Shown in pieces: positions 17,067-25,014 of a stretch of DNA of 36,091 bases (its first letter is position 1; each line of letters begins with the position of its first letter). Location of the stretch: assembly GCA_040905925.1 (NCBI GenBank), contig JBBDQO010000064.1:1-36091 (forward strand), given 5' to 3'. The DNA is from JALYNX01 sp040905925. Lineage in GTDB: Bacteria > Actinomycetota > Acidimicrobiia > Spongiisociales > ZC4RG35. The position numbers and the translations under genes are program-made. The notes beneath the pieces are model-generated. The model saw nothing but the letters and a program-made list of their open reading frames with translations, was not told where the DNA came from and searched no databases.

Positions 17067-17118
17067 GAGATCTCTCCAGGCATCTCTCGCGTCACTCGAA
17101 GCGACGATCGCGGTTAGC

Positions 17119-18861
17119 TCACTTGTCGTAGATGGCCCAGTACTGGGATGGCCGCGGCCACATCGGGTTCTCGATATGGCCCGTGACCCACTCGCCACGA
17201 GCGGACGGCGCGCCCTCATTGGCGGGCATGATCCACATGGCCTCCTCATAGAGGACGGTCTGGATCTCTGAGAGGATCTCCAGACGCTCTTCCTCGTCCA
17301 AGGAAGTGCGCGCCGACTGGATCAGCGCGTCGATTGCCTCGGGGTCGGAGTAGCCATCAACGAAGCTGTTGACCGCCCCGTACCGGCCGTCGGACACCCC
17401 GCTGTCGAACAGGTAGGCGTCGGGAGTGCTGTATTGCGAGCTGGTGTAGGACCACATCGCGATCGGCAACGGATCTGTGGCCAGGATCTCGTCGAACTGC
17501 GCCTCTGGCACCGCCAGCACGTTCACGTGGAAGTTGGGGTTAAGTGCTTCGATGCTGTCCTTGAGGGTCAGAGCGGCGCCGGTGAATCCTTCATGGGTCT
17601 GGTCGCTGGCGATCGAGATCGTGAATCCCTCGTCCCAGTAACCGGCCTCAGTGAAGAGCTGTTCCGCCATCGCCGGATCGGTGGGGTAGATCGGCGCGTC
17701 CGGGTCGTAGCCATACATTCCCGTGGGAAGGACGAAGCTGGCCCGGCCACCGAGGCCACCCAGGATTCCGTCGATGTAGCCCTGATAGTTGAAGGCGTAG
17801 TTGAACGCCTGCCTCACCCGCACGTCCTGGAAGAAGTCCAGCGGGATCGTGTCGCCATCGGGGAGCACACCTTCGGCAATGTTCATGTTCATGCCGATCT
17901 GGAGCACCTGGAGGTCCAAGGTGCTGGTGTCGACCACAGCGTGCTCGATGCCCGCGATGGAAGGCACGTCGGTTGGGCTGATGTCGACGATGTCGTACTC
18001 CCTGGCCTGCAGACCCGTTGCCGGCGTGTCGACGATCAACTCCCAACGCACTGGCAGGTGGGCCGGCTCGCCCCAGTAGTCGGGGTTGATGTCGAAGCTC
18101 ATGCGGTCGCCGCGCTCCCAGGAGGCGAGGGTGTAAGGGCCGGTGCCCACCATGTTCTGGGCCATGTACTCATTCGGCTGGCCGGCCACCACGCCACCGT
18201 TGGCCTCGACTGCATCCATGCTCACGATGCTGGCCGCGGGCGCGGCGGCGAGGTACGCGAGGAAGGCGGAGTCGACTGAGCTCAACGTCACCTCGAACGT
18301 GAAGTCGTCGACCACCGTCGTCGCGGCCACGTTGGAGAAGAGCTCGGACTGGCCCTCGGGCAGGGCCATCTCGACGATGCGATCCCAGGAGTATTTGACG
18401 TCCTCGGCGGTCAGATCGGTCCCGTCCGAGAAGACGACACCCTCGCGGATCGGGAACGTGTAGGTGAGCCCGTCCTCGGAGATCAGCCCGTTGTCGATGG
18501 TGGGGACCTCTGTGGCCAGAGCGGCGACGGGAGAACCACTGTCCGGGGGAATGGCCATGAGCCGGTCGTAGACGTTCAGGATCACGTCCATGCCGACGTC
18601 GTTCCCGTTCACCGCTGCCGGATCGAGGTTGAAGACGTCGTCGTTGACGGTGACAACGAGCACATCCGGATTGGGTACATCACCATCGGCTGCGGTGGAC
18701 CCAGGGGCGGCGGTGTCACCCGGGGCGGCGGTGTCACCCGGGGCGGCGGTGTCACCCGGGGCGGACGTGCCGTCGGTGGTGTCGCTGTCGCACGCCGCGA
18801 TGACCAGCGCGAGAACGGCACACATGGCCAGGATCCTCCACGCAATCGATTTTTGTCCCAT
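17119..18861 (-). CDS. Peptide/nickel-type ABC substrate-binding lipoprotein (SBP family 5)
   Basis: A 580-residue extracellular binding protein, normal for family 5. It has a lipoprotein signal peptide, MGQKSIAWRILAMCAVLALV, with lipobox IAAC and the lipidated cysteine at 24. A 35-residue linker of repeated GDTAAP follows, then the two-lobe binding domain (motifs LATEVPTIDNGL..., VVFSDGTDLTAEDVKYSWDR, VRQAFNYAFNYQGYIDGIL). It captures a small peptide-like or other small solute. ATG 18861 has a strong AGGAGG site. The promoter TTGACA-18-TAGCGT lies upstream with operator 5 overlapping the transcript start. Confidence 0.93.
   Translation of the reverse strand: MGQKSIAWRILAMCAVLALVIAACDSDTTDGTSAPGDTAAPGDTAAPGDTAAPGSTAADGDVPNPDVLVVTVNDDVFNLDPAAVNGNDVGMDVILNVYDRLMAIPPDSGSPVAALATEVPTIDNGLISEDGLTYTFPIREGVVFSDGTDLTAEDVKYSWDRIVEMALPEGQSELFSNVAATTVVDDFTFEVTLSSVDSAFLAYLAAAPAASIVSMDAVEANGGVVAGQPNEYMAQNMVGTGPYTLASWERGDRMSFDINPDYWGEPAHLPVRWELIVDTPATGLQAREYDIVDISPTDVPSIAGIEHAVVDTSTLDLQVLQIGMNMNIAEGVLPDGDTIPLDFFQDVRVRQAFNYAFNYQGYIDGILGGLGGRASFVLPTGMYGYDPDAPIYPTDPAMAEQLFTEAGYWDEGFTISIASDQTHEGFTGAALTLKDSIEALNPNFHVNVLAVPEAQFDEILATDPLPIAMWSYTSSQYSTPDAYLFDSGVSDGRYGAVNSFVDGYSDPEAIDALIQSARTSLDEEERLEILSEIQTVLYEEAMWIMPANEGAPSARGEWVTGHIENPMWPRPSQYWAIYDK
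18704..18757. repeat. Three tandem 18-bp repeats encoding the GDTAAP linker
   Basis: Three perfect direct copies of GGGGCGGCGGTGTCACCC at 18704-18721, 18722-18739 and 18740-18757, with a degenerate extension on the right. They encode the repeated GDTAAP units of the lipoprotein tether, so copy number can change by slippage without breaking the frame. Confidence 0.9.
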
Positions 18862-18910
18862 CGGAGTCCTCCTCGATTTGTGTCCGCACGAACGGGCTCG
18901 ATCGTCAGCC

Positions 18911-18920
18911 CAATCGTTTG
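18911..18920. promoter_or_regulatory. LacI-family operator, site 5
   Basis: CAATCGTTTG matches the consensus exactly; the 12-base context is CCAATCGTTTGC. It lies between the divergent binding-protein gene and M24 gene 1, overlapping the predicted transcript start of the binding-protein operon. Confidence 0.78.
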
Positions 18921-18921
18921 C

Positions 18922-18951
18922 ACGCTAACCAGCAGCGTCGGGAACTGTCAA
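18922..18951 (-). promoter_or_regulatory. Candidate promoter for the binding-protein/permease operon
   Basis: On the minus strand, TTGACA (18951-18946) and TAGCGT (18927-18922) are 18 bases apart. The predicted transcript start, near 18915, falls inside operator 5, which fits simple repression. Confidence 0.5.
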
Positions 18952-19041
18952 CCGATTCCGAGGTGATTCTCGGACCTCTATCGCTCCAATCGCGCCTCCG
19001 GATCGTGGCTAGGGTCGCGCCCCTGACGATGGAGAGACATC

Positions 19042-20214
19042 TTGCGTTCGAGCCAAGTCGAGATGTACCCCAGATTCAGTGATGACGAGATCGCCCGACG
19101 CCACGACCTCGTGCGATCGTTCATCGAAGCCCGCGGTCTCGACGGGCTGGTGGTCTTCGGCTGGTCGGCCCAGAACCGAACTGCCCAAGCCGACGTCTAC
19201 TACCTCTCCGGCTATATGGGGATGAGGGACAACTATGTGATCTTCCCTCTCGAGGGAGAGCCCACCCTCTTCGCGCAGAGCTACAACCACATCCCCAACG
19301 CATCCCAGGTCTCCTTCCTCGACGACGTCAGATGGGGTGGGGTCGACAATGGCGTCACCGTTGGTGAGGACCTTTCCGCCCGTGGGCTGGGCGCGTTGGG
19401 GGTGGTCGGTTGGATGCCCTATCAGCAGTACGACTCGATGCGGCGGACCATCGGCGACCGCTGCCGGTTCGAAGACGTCACTGCCGACTTCCGCAAGATC
19501 AGGTTGAAGAAGAGCAATGAAGAGATGGAATGGCTGAGGCGAGGAGCCGTCTTCACCGACGCCGCCCTCGCCGGGCTCAGGGACGCCCTGGCTCCTGGGG
19601 TCAGGGAGTTCGAGCTGGCCGAGGCCATCGAGTGCTCGTATCTCGGTGATGGCGGCTTGACCGCCTTCTATTACATCGCCTCGACTCCGATGAGTCGTCC
19701 GGACCGGTGCGTCCCGTCACAGGTTCTCTCCAACCGGCAGATCCAGGTAGGCGACGTGGTGACCTGTGAGCTCGGCGCCTCGTATGCCGGCTACGCCGGT
19801 CAGGGTCTGCGCACCTTCACCGTGTCCCAGGATCCGACTCCCCAGTTCGCTGAGTTGCATGCAGTCGCCGCGGAGGTCTATCGCGGGGTCGCCGCGGCGA
19901 TCCGGAGCGGGGCCGGGATCGAGGAAGTGTGGAAGGCCTCGGACGCGATCTCCAGAGGCGGATTCACCATCAGGGATGGGCTGGTGCACGGATATGGCAT
20001 CGGGCTATTGCCACCCTCGATCCGCACCCGACAGACCACCCACGGCCTCGATGACGACTGGGTGTTCGAGGCCGGCCAGACGGTGGTGATCCAGCCCAAT
20101 GTCATCTCCTCCGACGAGACCGCGGGTGTCCAGGTGGGAGAGCTGTGCGTGGTCACCGACGAGGGGGCGGTCTCACTGCACTCCTTCCCCCTCGAGCTGA
20201 TCAGAGTGGGGTGA
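19042..20214 (+). CDS. M24-family 'pita-bread' hydrolase 1, metal site lost (creatinase-like)
   Basis: A 390-residue protein with a creatinase N-terminal domain (about 1-150) and an M24 catalytic domain (about 160-390). Of the five usual metal ligands only the histidine is kept (H316 in VHGYGIG). The Asp ligands are E243 (CELGASY) and Q254 (GYAGQGLRT), and the two Glu ligands are Q351 (VVIQPNV) and G366. This argues against a metallopeptidase and for a metal-free C-N hydrolase in the manner of creatinase. The start may be TTG 19042, with GGAGAG just before it, or ATG 19063. It is divergent from the binding-protein gene and closely related to M24 gene 3 (34.8-35.9 kb). Confidence 0.85.
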   Translation: MRSSQVEMYPRFSDDEIARRHDLVRSFIEARGLDGLVVFGWSAQNRTAQADVYYLSGYMGMRDNYVIFPLEGEPTLFAQSYNHIPNASQVSFLDDVRWGGVDNGVTVGEDLSARGLGALGVVGWMPYQQYDSMRRTIGDRCRFEDVTADFRKIRLKKSNEEMEWLRRGAVFTDAALAGLRDALAPGVREFELAEAIECSYLGDGGLTAFYYIASTPMSRPDRCVPSQVLSNRQIQVGDVVTCELGASYAGYAGQGLRTFTVSQDPTPQFAELHAVAAEVYRGVAAAIRSGAGIEEVWKASDAISRGGFTIRDGLVHGYGIGLLPPSIRTRQTTHGLDDDWVFEAGQTVVIQPNVISSDETAGVQVGELCVVTDEGAVSLHSFPLELIRVG

Positions 20215-20227
20215 CGCCCGGGGAGCG

Positions 20228-20237
20228 CAAACGTATG
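20228..20237. promoter_or_regulatory. Possible LacI-family operator, site 6 (one mismatch)
   Basis: CAAACGTATG differs from CAANCGNTTG at one position; its context is GCAAACGTATGT. It lies 14 bases after the M24 gene 1 stop and about 80 bases before the DapA-like gene. Confidence 0.45.
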
Positions 20238-20318
20238 TGCTGCTACGGTCGCACCGTAAGTCGCCCCGCGTTGTATTTGATGCGAGCGCACCAGGAGACA
20301 AGAGAGGAGAGACCCGCC

Positions 20319-21302
20319 GTGACTTCACTCACTCCCGCAAAGGAGGCTGCCTTCGAGAAGGTCAGAGGGCTGTGGATCGCCATCCCCACACCTTTCACCC
20401 TCTCCGGCGAGATCGATGAAGGCACCCTGCGCAAGGCCGTGGACTACTACATCGAGGGACTCGATGTCGACGGCATCTTCTGCGGAGGCGTCATGGGCGA
20501 GTTTTGGGCGATGACGCTCGAGGAGCGGGCCCGAGTCCACGAACTCGTTGTGGGCGCCGCGGCGGGGCGGGTGCCGATCATGGTCCACATCGGACATCAC
20601 GTCTACTCGGAGGCGGCCCAGCTCAGCCGGCACGCCGAGCAGATCGGAGCCGACTTCGTGATCGCTATGAACCCCTACTTCCCGATCAAGCCCTCCGAGG
20701 ACATCATCCGCCAGTGGTATCGCCGCCTCACATCGGAGTCTTCGGCGCCGTTCTTCCTGTTCAACACCTCGTACTCCGGGTACGCACTGAGCCCGGATCT
20801 GATCGCTGAGCTGAGCGATCTCGAAACGGTGTGCGGGATCAAGAACCCGAAGCCGAAGGAACACCTCCTCGAGGTCCAGCAAAGAGTGGGCGACCGCATC
20901 GTCGTGTGCGATGCCGACGAGGGCGACTGGCTCGGGCTTCATCTGGATCATGGCTTCCAGTCTTTGATGTCGACACCGGCTCTGGCCATGTACCAGACCC
21001 CGACTCGTCTTCCGATCCGTGACTACACCCGCATGGCAGATGTGGGGGATCTCGACGGCGCATGGGAGATGCATGGAACTCTCGGGGGCGAGCGAGCCGG
21101 CTTCGAGCGATGGATGCGTGGACAGTGGTTGGAGCATGGTGAAGGCGCGATTCCGATCGCGGAGCTCAAGGCCTGGCTCGGGCTCATGGGCTTGCCTCAG
21201 GGACCTGTCCGGCCACCTCTGCTTCCGTTGAGCGAAGCCAGGATGGAGGCGCTGCGCTCCGACCTCGACGTTCTGGAGCTCCTCGACTCCATCCAAGCAT
21301 GA
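20319..21302 (+). CDS. DapA/NAL-superfamily aldolase-like protein with altered active site
   Basis: A 327-residue TIM-barrel protein of the dihydrodipicolinate synthase/N-acetylneuraminate lyase superfamily. The Schiff-base lysine is present in CGIKNPKP (K175). Other hallmarks differ: the GTTGE loop is GGVMGEF (V58, M59) and the YNxP tyrosine is replaced in FLFNTSYSG (F148). It therefore probably performs an aldol cleavage, hydration or decarboxylation on a 2-oxo-acid-like compound rather than lysine biosynthesis. GTG 20319 is chosen for the GGAG at 20306-20309 and because upstream residues are not family-like. M24 gene 2 follows after 76 bases. Confidence 0.85.
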   Translation: MTSLTPAKEAAFEKVRGLWIAIPTPFTLSGEIDEGTLRKAVDYYIEGLDVDGIFCGGVMGEFWAMTLEERARVHELVVGAAAGRVPIMVHIGHHVYSEAAQLSRHAEQIGADFVIAMNPYFPIKPSEDIIRQWYRRLTSESSAPFFLFNTSYSGYALSPDLIAELSDLETVCGIKNPKPKEHLLEVQQRVGDRIVVCDADEGDWLGLHLDHGFQSLMSTPALAMYQTPTRLPIRDYTRMADVGDLDGAWEMHGTLGGERAGFERWMRGQWLEHGEGAIPIAELKAWLGLMGLPQGPVRPPLLPLSEARMEALRSDLDVLELLDSIQA

Positions 21303-21378
21303 GCCATTTGCGCGATTCTGCGACCCAACACTCTCGAACCAGAGGTCCGGTCTGCACCCGGCCCGGAGGAGGACATTC

Positions 21379-22654
21379 ATGACACCCGGTGACGTCGACT
21401 TCAAGGAAGCCGTGGGCAAGCTCCACACCGAGGTCTTCGGTCGGATCGCCAACACCCCCTGGTACGGCGATGCGGTCTACGAGCGGTTCTCAGACGCCGA
21501 GTACCAGCGACGCTTCGCCGCCACCCGGGAGAAGATGAAGCGGCTCGGTCTGGACGTGCTGATCGCCGCAGGAGGGCCCAATCACTGGAGTTGGGGAGGG
21601 GGCATGCGATGGCTGAGCAACCATTGGGAATGGCACGGCATGTCGGCCTACGTCGTGGTGCCCCCCGAGAGTCAGCCCGTCTTGATCTGCGGACCCGGTG
21701 GCGCACACCGCGAGGCGATCCGCCGAGCCACTCCACTGGAGGATGTCCGCGATTCGAGATGGGGCCACTCCGGCGAGGTCATCGCGGAACTGATCCGAGA
21801 GTGGGGCCTCGCCGACGGGACCATTGGGCTGTCACAGGTCGATCCTGTCTACGGGCACTATCTCCCCGTCGACGAGTGGGAGCGACTCCGCGACGGGCTG
21901 CCGGAAGCGACCCTGGAGCGGGTCGGAGACTTCTTCCACGAGCTGGTCCACGTCAAAAAGCCCAGAAGAGATCCAGTGCGTCCGTAAGGCGGGCGAGCTC
22001 ATGGACCACGCGTTCGAGGTCATGGTCGCCACCGCCCGGCCCGGGGTCACCGAGTACCAACTGGCGGCCGCGGCGACCCACGCCGTAATGGACGGCGGAG
22101 GTCAGATGGATTTCAACATCATCGGTGCGACGCCGATGGACAACCCTGCGATGGTCTTCGGCAATCCCTGGCCGTCGGCGCGTCCCCTCGAGAAGGGTGA
22201 CATCATCATCAACGAGCTGGCCTGTGGTTACAACGGGTACTCGGTGCAGTTGGGGACCCCGATCTGCATCGGCGAGCCACCGACCTGGATCAGGGAGTTC
22301 TTCGAAGGGGTCGTGCTGCCGGGCTACGACCTGATGGCCGCGCAGCTCATCGGCGGAAACACCTGGGACGACGTGATGAGGGCCGGCGTCTTCTTCGGCG
22401 ACCAGGGTTACGACTCACGTCCCCTGCATCTCCACTGCATCGACTTCGTCAGCCACCCACCACATGTGATGTCGGACCACGTTGTCGCCAATGACGACGA
22501 GCTCGATCTCGTGCCCGGGATCGTGGCGATGCTCGAACCGACCATCATCACTCCCGACGGCCTCCTCGGAATCTTCTTCGGTCGCACCTACGTGCTCACA
22601 GATGGCGGGCACGAACAGGTGACGAAGTTCCCCCACGAGTTGGTGGTGGTCTGA
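21379..22654 (+). pseudogene. M24-family hydrolase 2, interrupted by a single-base frameshift
   Basis: The reading frame from ATG 21379 (GGAGGAGG upstream) is lost after VHVKK near 21960. The protein continues in the +1 frame as SPEEIQCVRKAGELMDHAF to the stop at 22652-22654. Removing one A from the A5 run at 21955-21959 restores a continuous 424-residue M24 protein. As in the other two copies, the metal positions are altered: E279 (NEL), Q290 (GYSVQ), and a Gly at the last Glu position, while MLEP keeps one Glu. It may be a real pseudogene or a sequencing error in a homopolymer. It is more distant from copies 1 and 3 than they are from each other. Confidence 0.8.
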
Positions 22655-22694
22655 TCCGGGACGGCGATGGCTCAGCTGCCCTACCCGTTCCGCC

Positions 22695-22706
22695 CGCACC
22701 GGTGCG
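22695..22706. terminator. Palindrome between convergent genes, weak terminator candidate
   Basis: CGCACCGGTGCG is a perfect 12-base palindrome in the 79-base gap between M24 gene 2 and the convergent hydrolase operon. A further CGCAC-GTTTT follows at 22717-22725. Termination is plausible but unproven. Confidence 0.3.
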
Positions 22707-22733
22707 TTTGACCGATCGCACGTTTTCCGAAGG

Positions 22734-23867
22734 TCACACTCCCAGCTTCTCGGCCAACCATCGGAACGTGCCGGGGGCCCAGTGGTCGAAGTACTTGAAC
22801 GCACAATGGCCAGCGTCTGCGTAGACCCGGGCCTCCTTGCCTGCGACCGGCCCGGTCTCGAGCATGAAGTAGATGTTACCGATCGGTGCCAGGTGGTCGT
22901 GCTTTCCGTTGATCAGCAGCACGGGCATCGTGATGTTCTCGAGGATGCCCTGCTCGGAGAGGGCCCATCGGGAGAACTCGGCCCGCTCCTCCTCCACAGA
23001 AGTGGAGGGGAATGACGGGGGGTCGTCGGGAGCGCCGAAGCGCCACTGGGCTCGCTCGTTTCGGACCCGGACGAACTCTTCGAGCTCTTCGTCGCCCATG
23101 ACGTATCCGAACGGGTGGCCGGCGTTGGCCACCACCGCCTTGAGCTTCTCCGGGGCGGTGCCTGCCAGTTGCATCACCGAATAGCCGCCTCTGCTGATGC
23201 CGAATGCTCCAACGTGCTCACCATCCACCTCGGGCCTGCCCGCGAGATAGTCGACGGCAGCCTCCCAGGCACTGACCGACTCCGGGGCCCAGGGGAACGG
23301 GTTCTCCCCGGTGCCGGGCCCGTCCATGACCAACGCAGCCATGCCGTTGGCGACGCACATGTCCTGAGCCCAGCCTCGATCCTCTTTGAAGACGTCGGCG
23401 CCACACATGATGAGGACTGCTGGCACCGGAGATTCGGTCCGTGGCGCCCGGAAGTGGGCTCTGATCGTCTTGCCCTGGTGCTCGAACTCGACTACTTCCA
23501 TAGGCGGCTCGAGGTGGGCGCAGGCTTTCCGGTAGGCCCGGGCGCAGTCGTCGCTTATCCGTTTCTTCACGTCGGACACCTCGCCTGGAAACCGGCCGAT
23601 CGCGTAGTAGGTCTTTGCCTGGAGGTAGGCGCGTCGGGAGCCCTCAAAGTCACCCGCCTCTTCCAGCCGGTCACCTTCGGCCTCGTACCGGCGTCCCACC
23701 TCTTCCCACACTGGCACCCACTTGTCCTGGGTCGTGCCCTCGAGCCGGGCGACGGCCGCCTCGAGCTCTGAGATCTCGTCGATCATCGAGAACCAGCGGC
23801 GATAGAAGCCACCGTGGACGATGACAAAGGGGTCCTCGCTGGGAGCGAAAGCGAGTTCGAGTGTCAA
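22734..23867 (-). CDS. Alpha/beta hydrolase with helical N-terminal domain (DHPON-hydrolase/FrsA-like), copy A
   Basis: A 377-residue hydrolase. An N-terminal helical region (about 1-120) precedes the alpha/beta core. The catalytic triad candidates are S225 in FGISRGGYS, D324 in GKHDHL and H354 in AGHCAFK. The signature LVMDGPGTGE before the nucleophile is typical of the 2,6-dihydroxypseudooxynicotine hydrolase / FrsA group, which cleave C-C or ester bonds in small ketones or esters. TTG 23867 is supported by a strong GAGGAGG upstream. It is the last gene of the six-gene minus-strand operon, 43 bases after copy B. Confidence 0.85.
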   Translation of the reverse strand: MTLELAFAPSEDPFVIVHGGFYRRWFSMIDEISELEAAVARLEGTTQDKWVPVWEEVGRRYEAEGDRLEEAGDFEGSRRAYLQAKTYYAIGRFPGEVSDVKKRISDDCARAYRKACAHLEPPMEVVEFEHQGKTIRAHFRAPRTESPVPAVLIMCGADVFKEDRGWAQDMCVANGMAALVMDGPGTGENPFPWAPESVSAWEAAVDYLAGRPEVDGEHVGAFGISRGGYSVMQLAGTAPEKLKAVVANAGHPFGYVMGDEELEEFVRVRNERAQWRFGAPDDPPSFPSTSVEEERAEFSRWALSEQGILENITMPVLLINGKHDHLAPIGNIYFMLETGPVAGKEARVYADAGHCAFKYFDHWAPGTFRWLAEKLGV

Positions 23868-23910
23868 TGAAACCTCCTCATTGGCGGGCGCACCCTATCG
23901 CCTGGGGCTG

Positions 23911-25014
23911 TCATGTGATGCGAGCGCCCAGCCTCTCCGCCATCCAGTCGTCCACCCATGGTGCGGATCTGTACGCCAGGTTGCTCACGCCATGGGTGGC
24001 GTCATCGACGGTGAGCAGAGTGGCGTTGGGAGCTTCCTCGGCGATCCGACGTGCGTGCTCCACACCGATTAGCGGATCGAGCATCCCGTGGACGACGACC
24101 AGGGGCTGGGTGATCTTTTCCGCCACCCCGGCGAGATCGAGCAGTTTCGCCTTCTCCCGCGCCTCCTCATCGCTCGACGACCAGGAGTACTTGCGAAAAG
24201 CCCCCCGGGTGACTTCCGGAAGCTCGTCCCAGCAGTCGATCCAGCTGTAGGGGCCGCAGTTGGCCACGGCGGCGGTGACTCGCGGCTCGAAAGCTGCTGC
24301 CCTGCAGGCGTAGTAGCCCCCGAGGCTGGCGCCGTTCAGGCCCACTCTCGTCGTGTCGATCTCGTCGCGTTCCCCGAGCGCATCGATGGCGGCGGACACC
24401 GCCACTTCGTAGTCGTGGCGAATGGGGAGCTTGGTGCTCATCTCCCCCTGGCCCGGTCCGTCGAGGCTGAGCACTGCCATCCCGCGGCGGAGCAACGAGC
24501 CCCGGCCGCCATGACGCGTCTCCTTGGTCGAGTCGAGACCAGGGAGAAGGATCACCAGTGGGGAGGGCCCGCTCTTGCCCGGCACGCTGAGAAGCCCGGT
24601 CAGGTCGGCATCTGGGAAGGGAATGGTGACCTTCTCGACCGGCGGCTCCATGAGAGGGAGCACCCGATCGTGACACTCGATCATCTTGGCGAGACCCTGT
24701 GAGTGAGCCTCCTCGTCGTCGACGGACAGGAAGTAGGAGAGGTGATAGCACCGTGCCGCGGTCAGAAAGGCGTCGACGGCCGAAATCCGGCGTCCTTCGT
24801 CCCAGGCCAGCTCCCCCATTTCCTCGTGTACCCGGGCCGTCGCCGCCCACTCCGGTCCCCAATCAGACCAGTCGTCGATGCGGTCGATGGTGGCGGTCAG
24901 GTCTCCGAGCGGGATCTGACCCGCCAAGAACCGGGCGGTCCAGATGTCGAGGACCTCTTGGACCTGTGGGTCAGCATGGAGGAGGGTGCGGGTCGTGGCC
25001 GGGTCGACCCTCAC
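23911..25014 (-). CDS. Alpha/beta hydrolase with helical N-terminal domain (DHPON-hydrolase/FrsA-like), copy B
   Basis: A 367-residue relative of copy A with the same layout. The triad candidates are S230 in NGASLGGYY, D313 in HGMLDPL and H341 in DATHGV; LSLDGPGQGE precedes the nucleophile. The GTG start at 25014 overlaps the Gfo/Idh stop (GTGA), so translation is coupled. Two diverged copies next to each other suggest consecutive or alternative hydrolytic steps on related compounds. Confidence 0.87.
   Translation of the reverse strand: MRVDPATTRTLLHADPQVQEVLDIWTARFLAGQIPLGDLTATIDRIDDWSDWGPEWAATARVHEEMGELAWDEGRRISAVDAFLTAARCYHLSYFLSVDDEEAHSQGLAKMIECHDRVLPLMEPPVEKVTIPFPDADLTGLLSVPGKSGPSPLVILLPGLDSTKETRHGGRGSLLRRGMAVLSLDGPGQGEMSTKLPIRHDYEVAVSAAIDALGERDEIDTTRVGLNGASLGGYYACRAAAFEPRVTAAVANCGPYSWIDCWDELPEVTRGAFRKYSWSSSDEEAREKAKLLDLAGVAEKITQPLVVVHGMLDPLIGVEHARRIAEEAPNATLLTVDDATHGVSNLAYRSAPWVDDWMAERLGARIT

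Noticed and set aside
18704..18766. Short tandem repeats that could be mistaken for a CRISPR-like array
   Set aside because: The 18-bp units are directly adjacent with no spacers and encode the GDTAAP linker in frame.
18843..18852. CAATCGATTT, a one-mismatch operator-like sequence
   Set aside because: It lies within the first codons of the binding-protein gene and encodes ordinary signal-peptide residues; possible as an auxiliary site but not supported.
19042..20214. Assignment of the M24 genes as Xaa-Pro peptidases or DddP-type DMSP lyases
   Set aside because: Both groups keep the Asp/His/Glu metal ligands; here most are replaced.
21952..21963. Programmed -1 frameshifting at the AAAAAG run in M24 gene 2
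   Set aside because: The downstream half is in the +1 frame, not -1, and the run has five A's rather than the six needed for an A-AAA-AAG slippery site.
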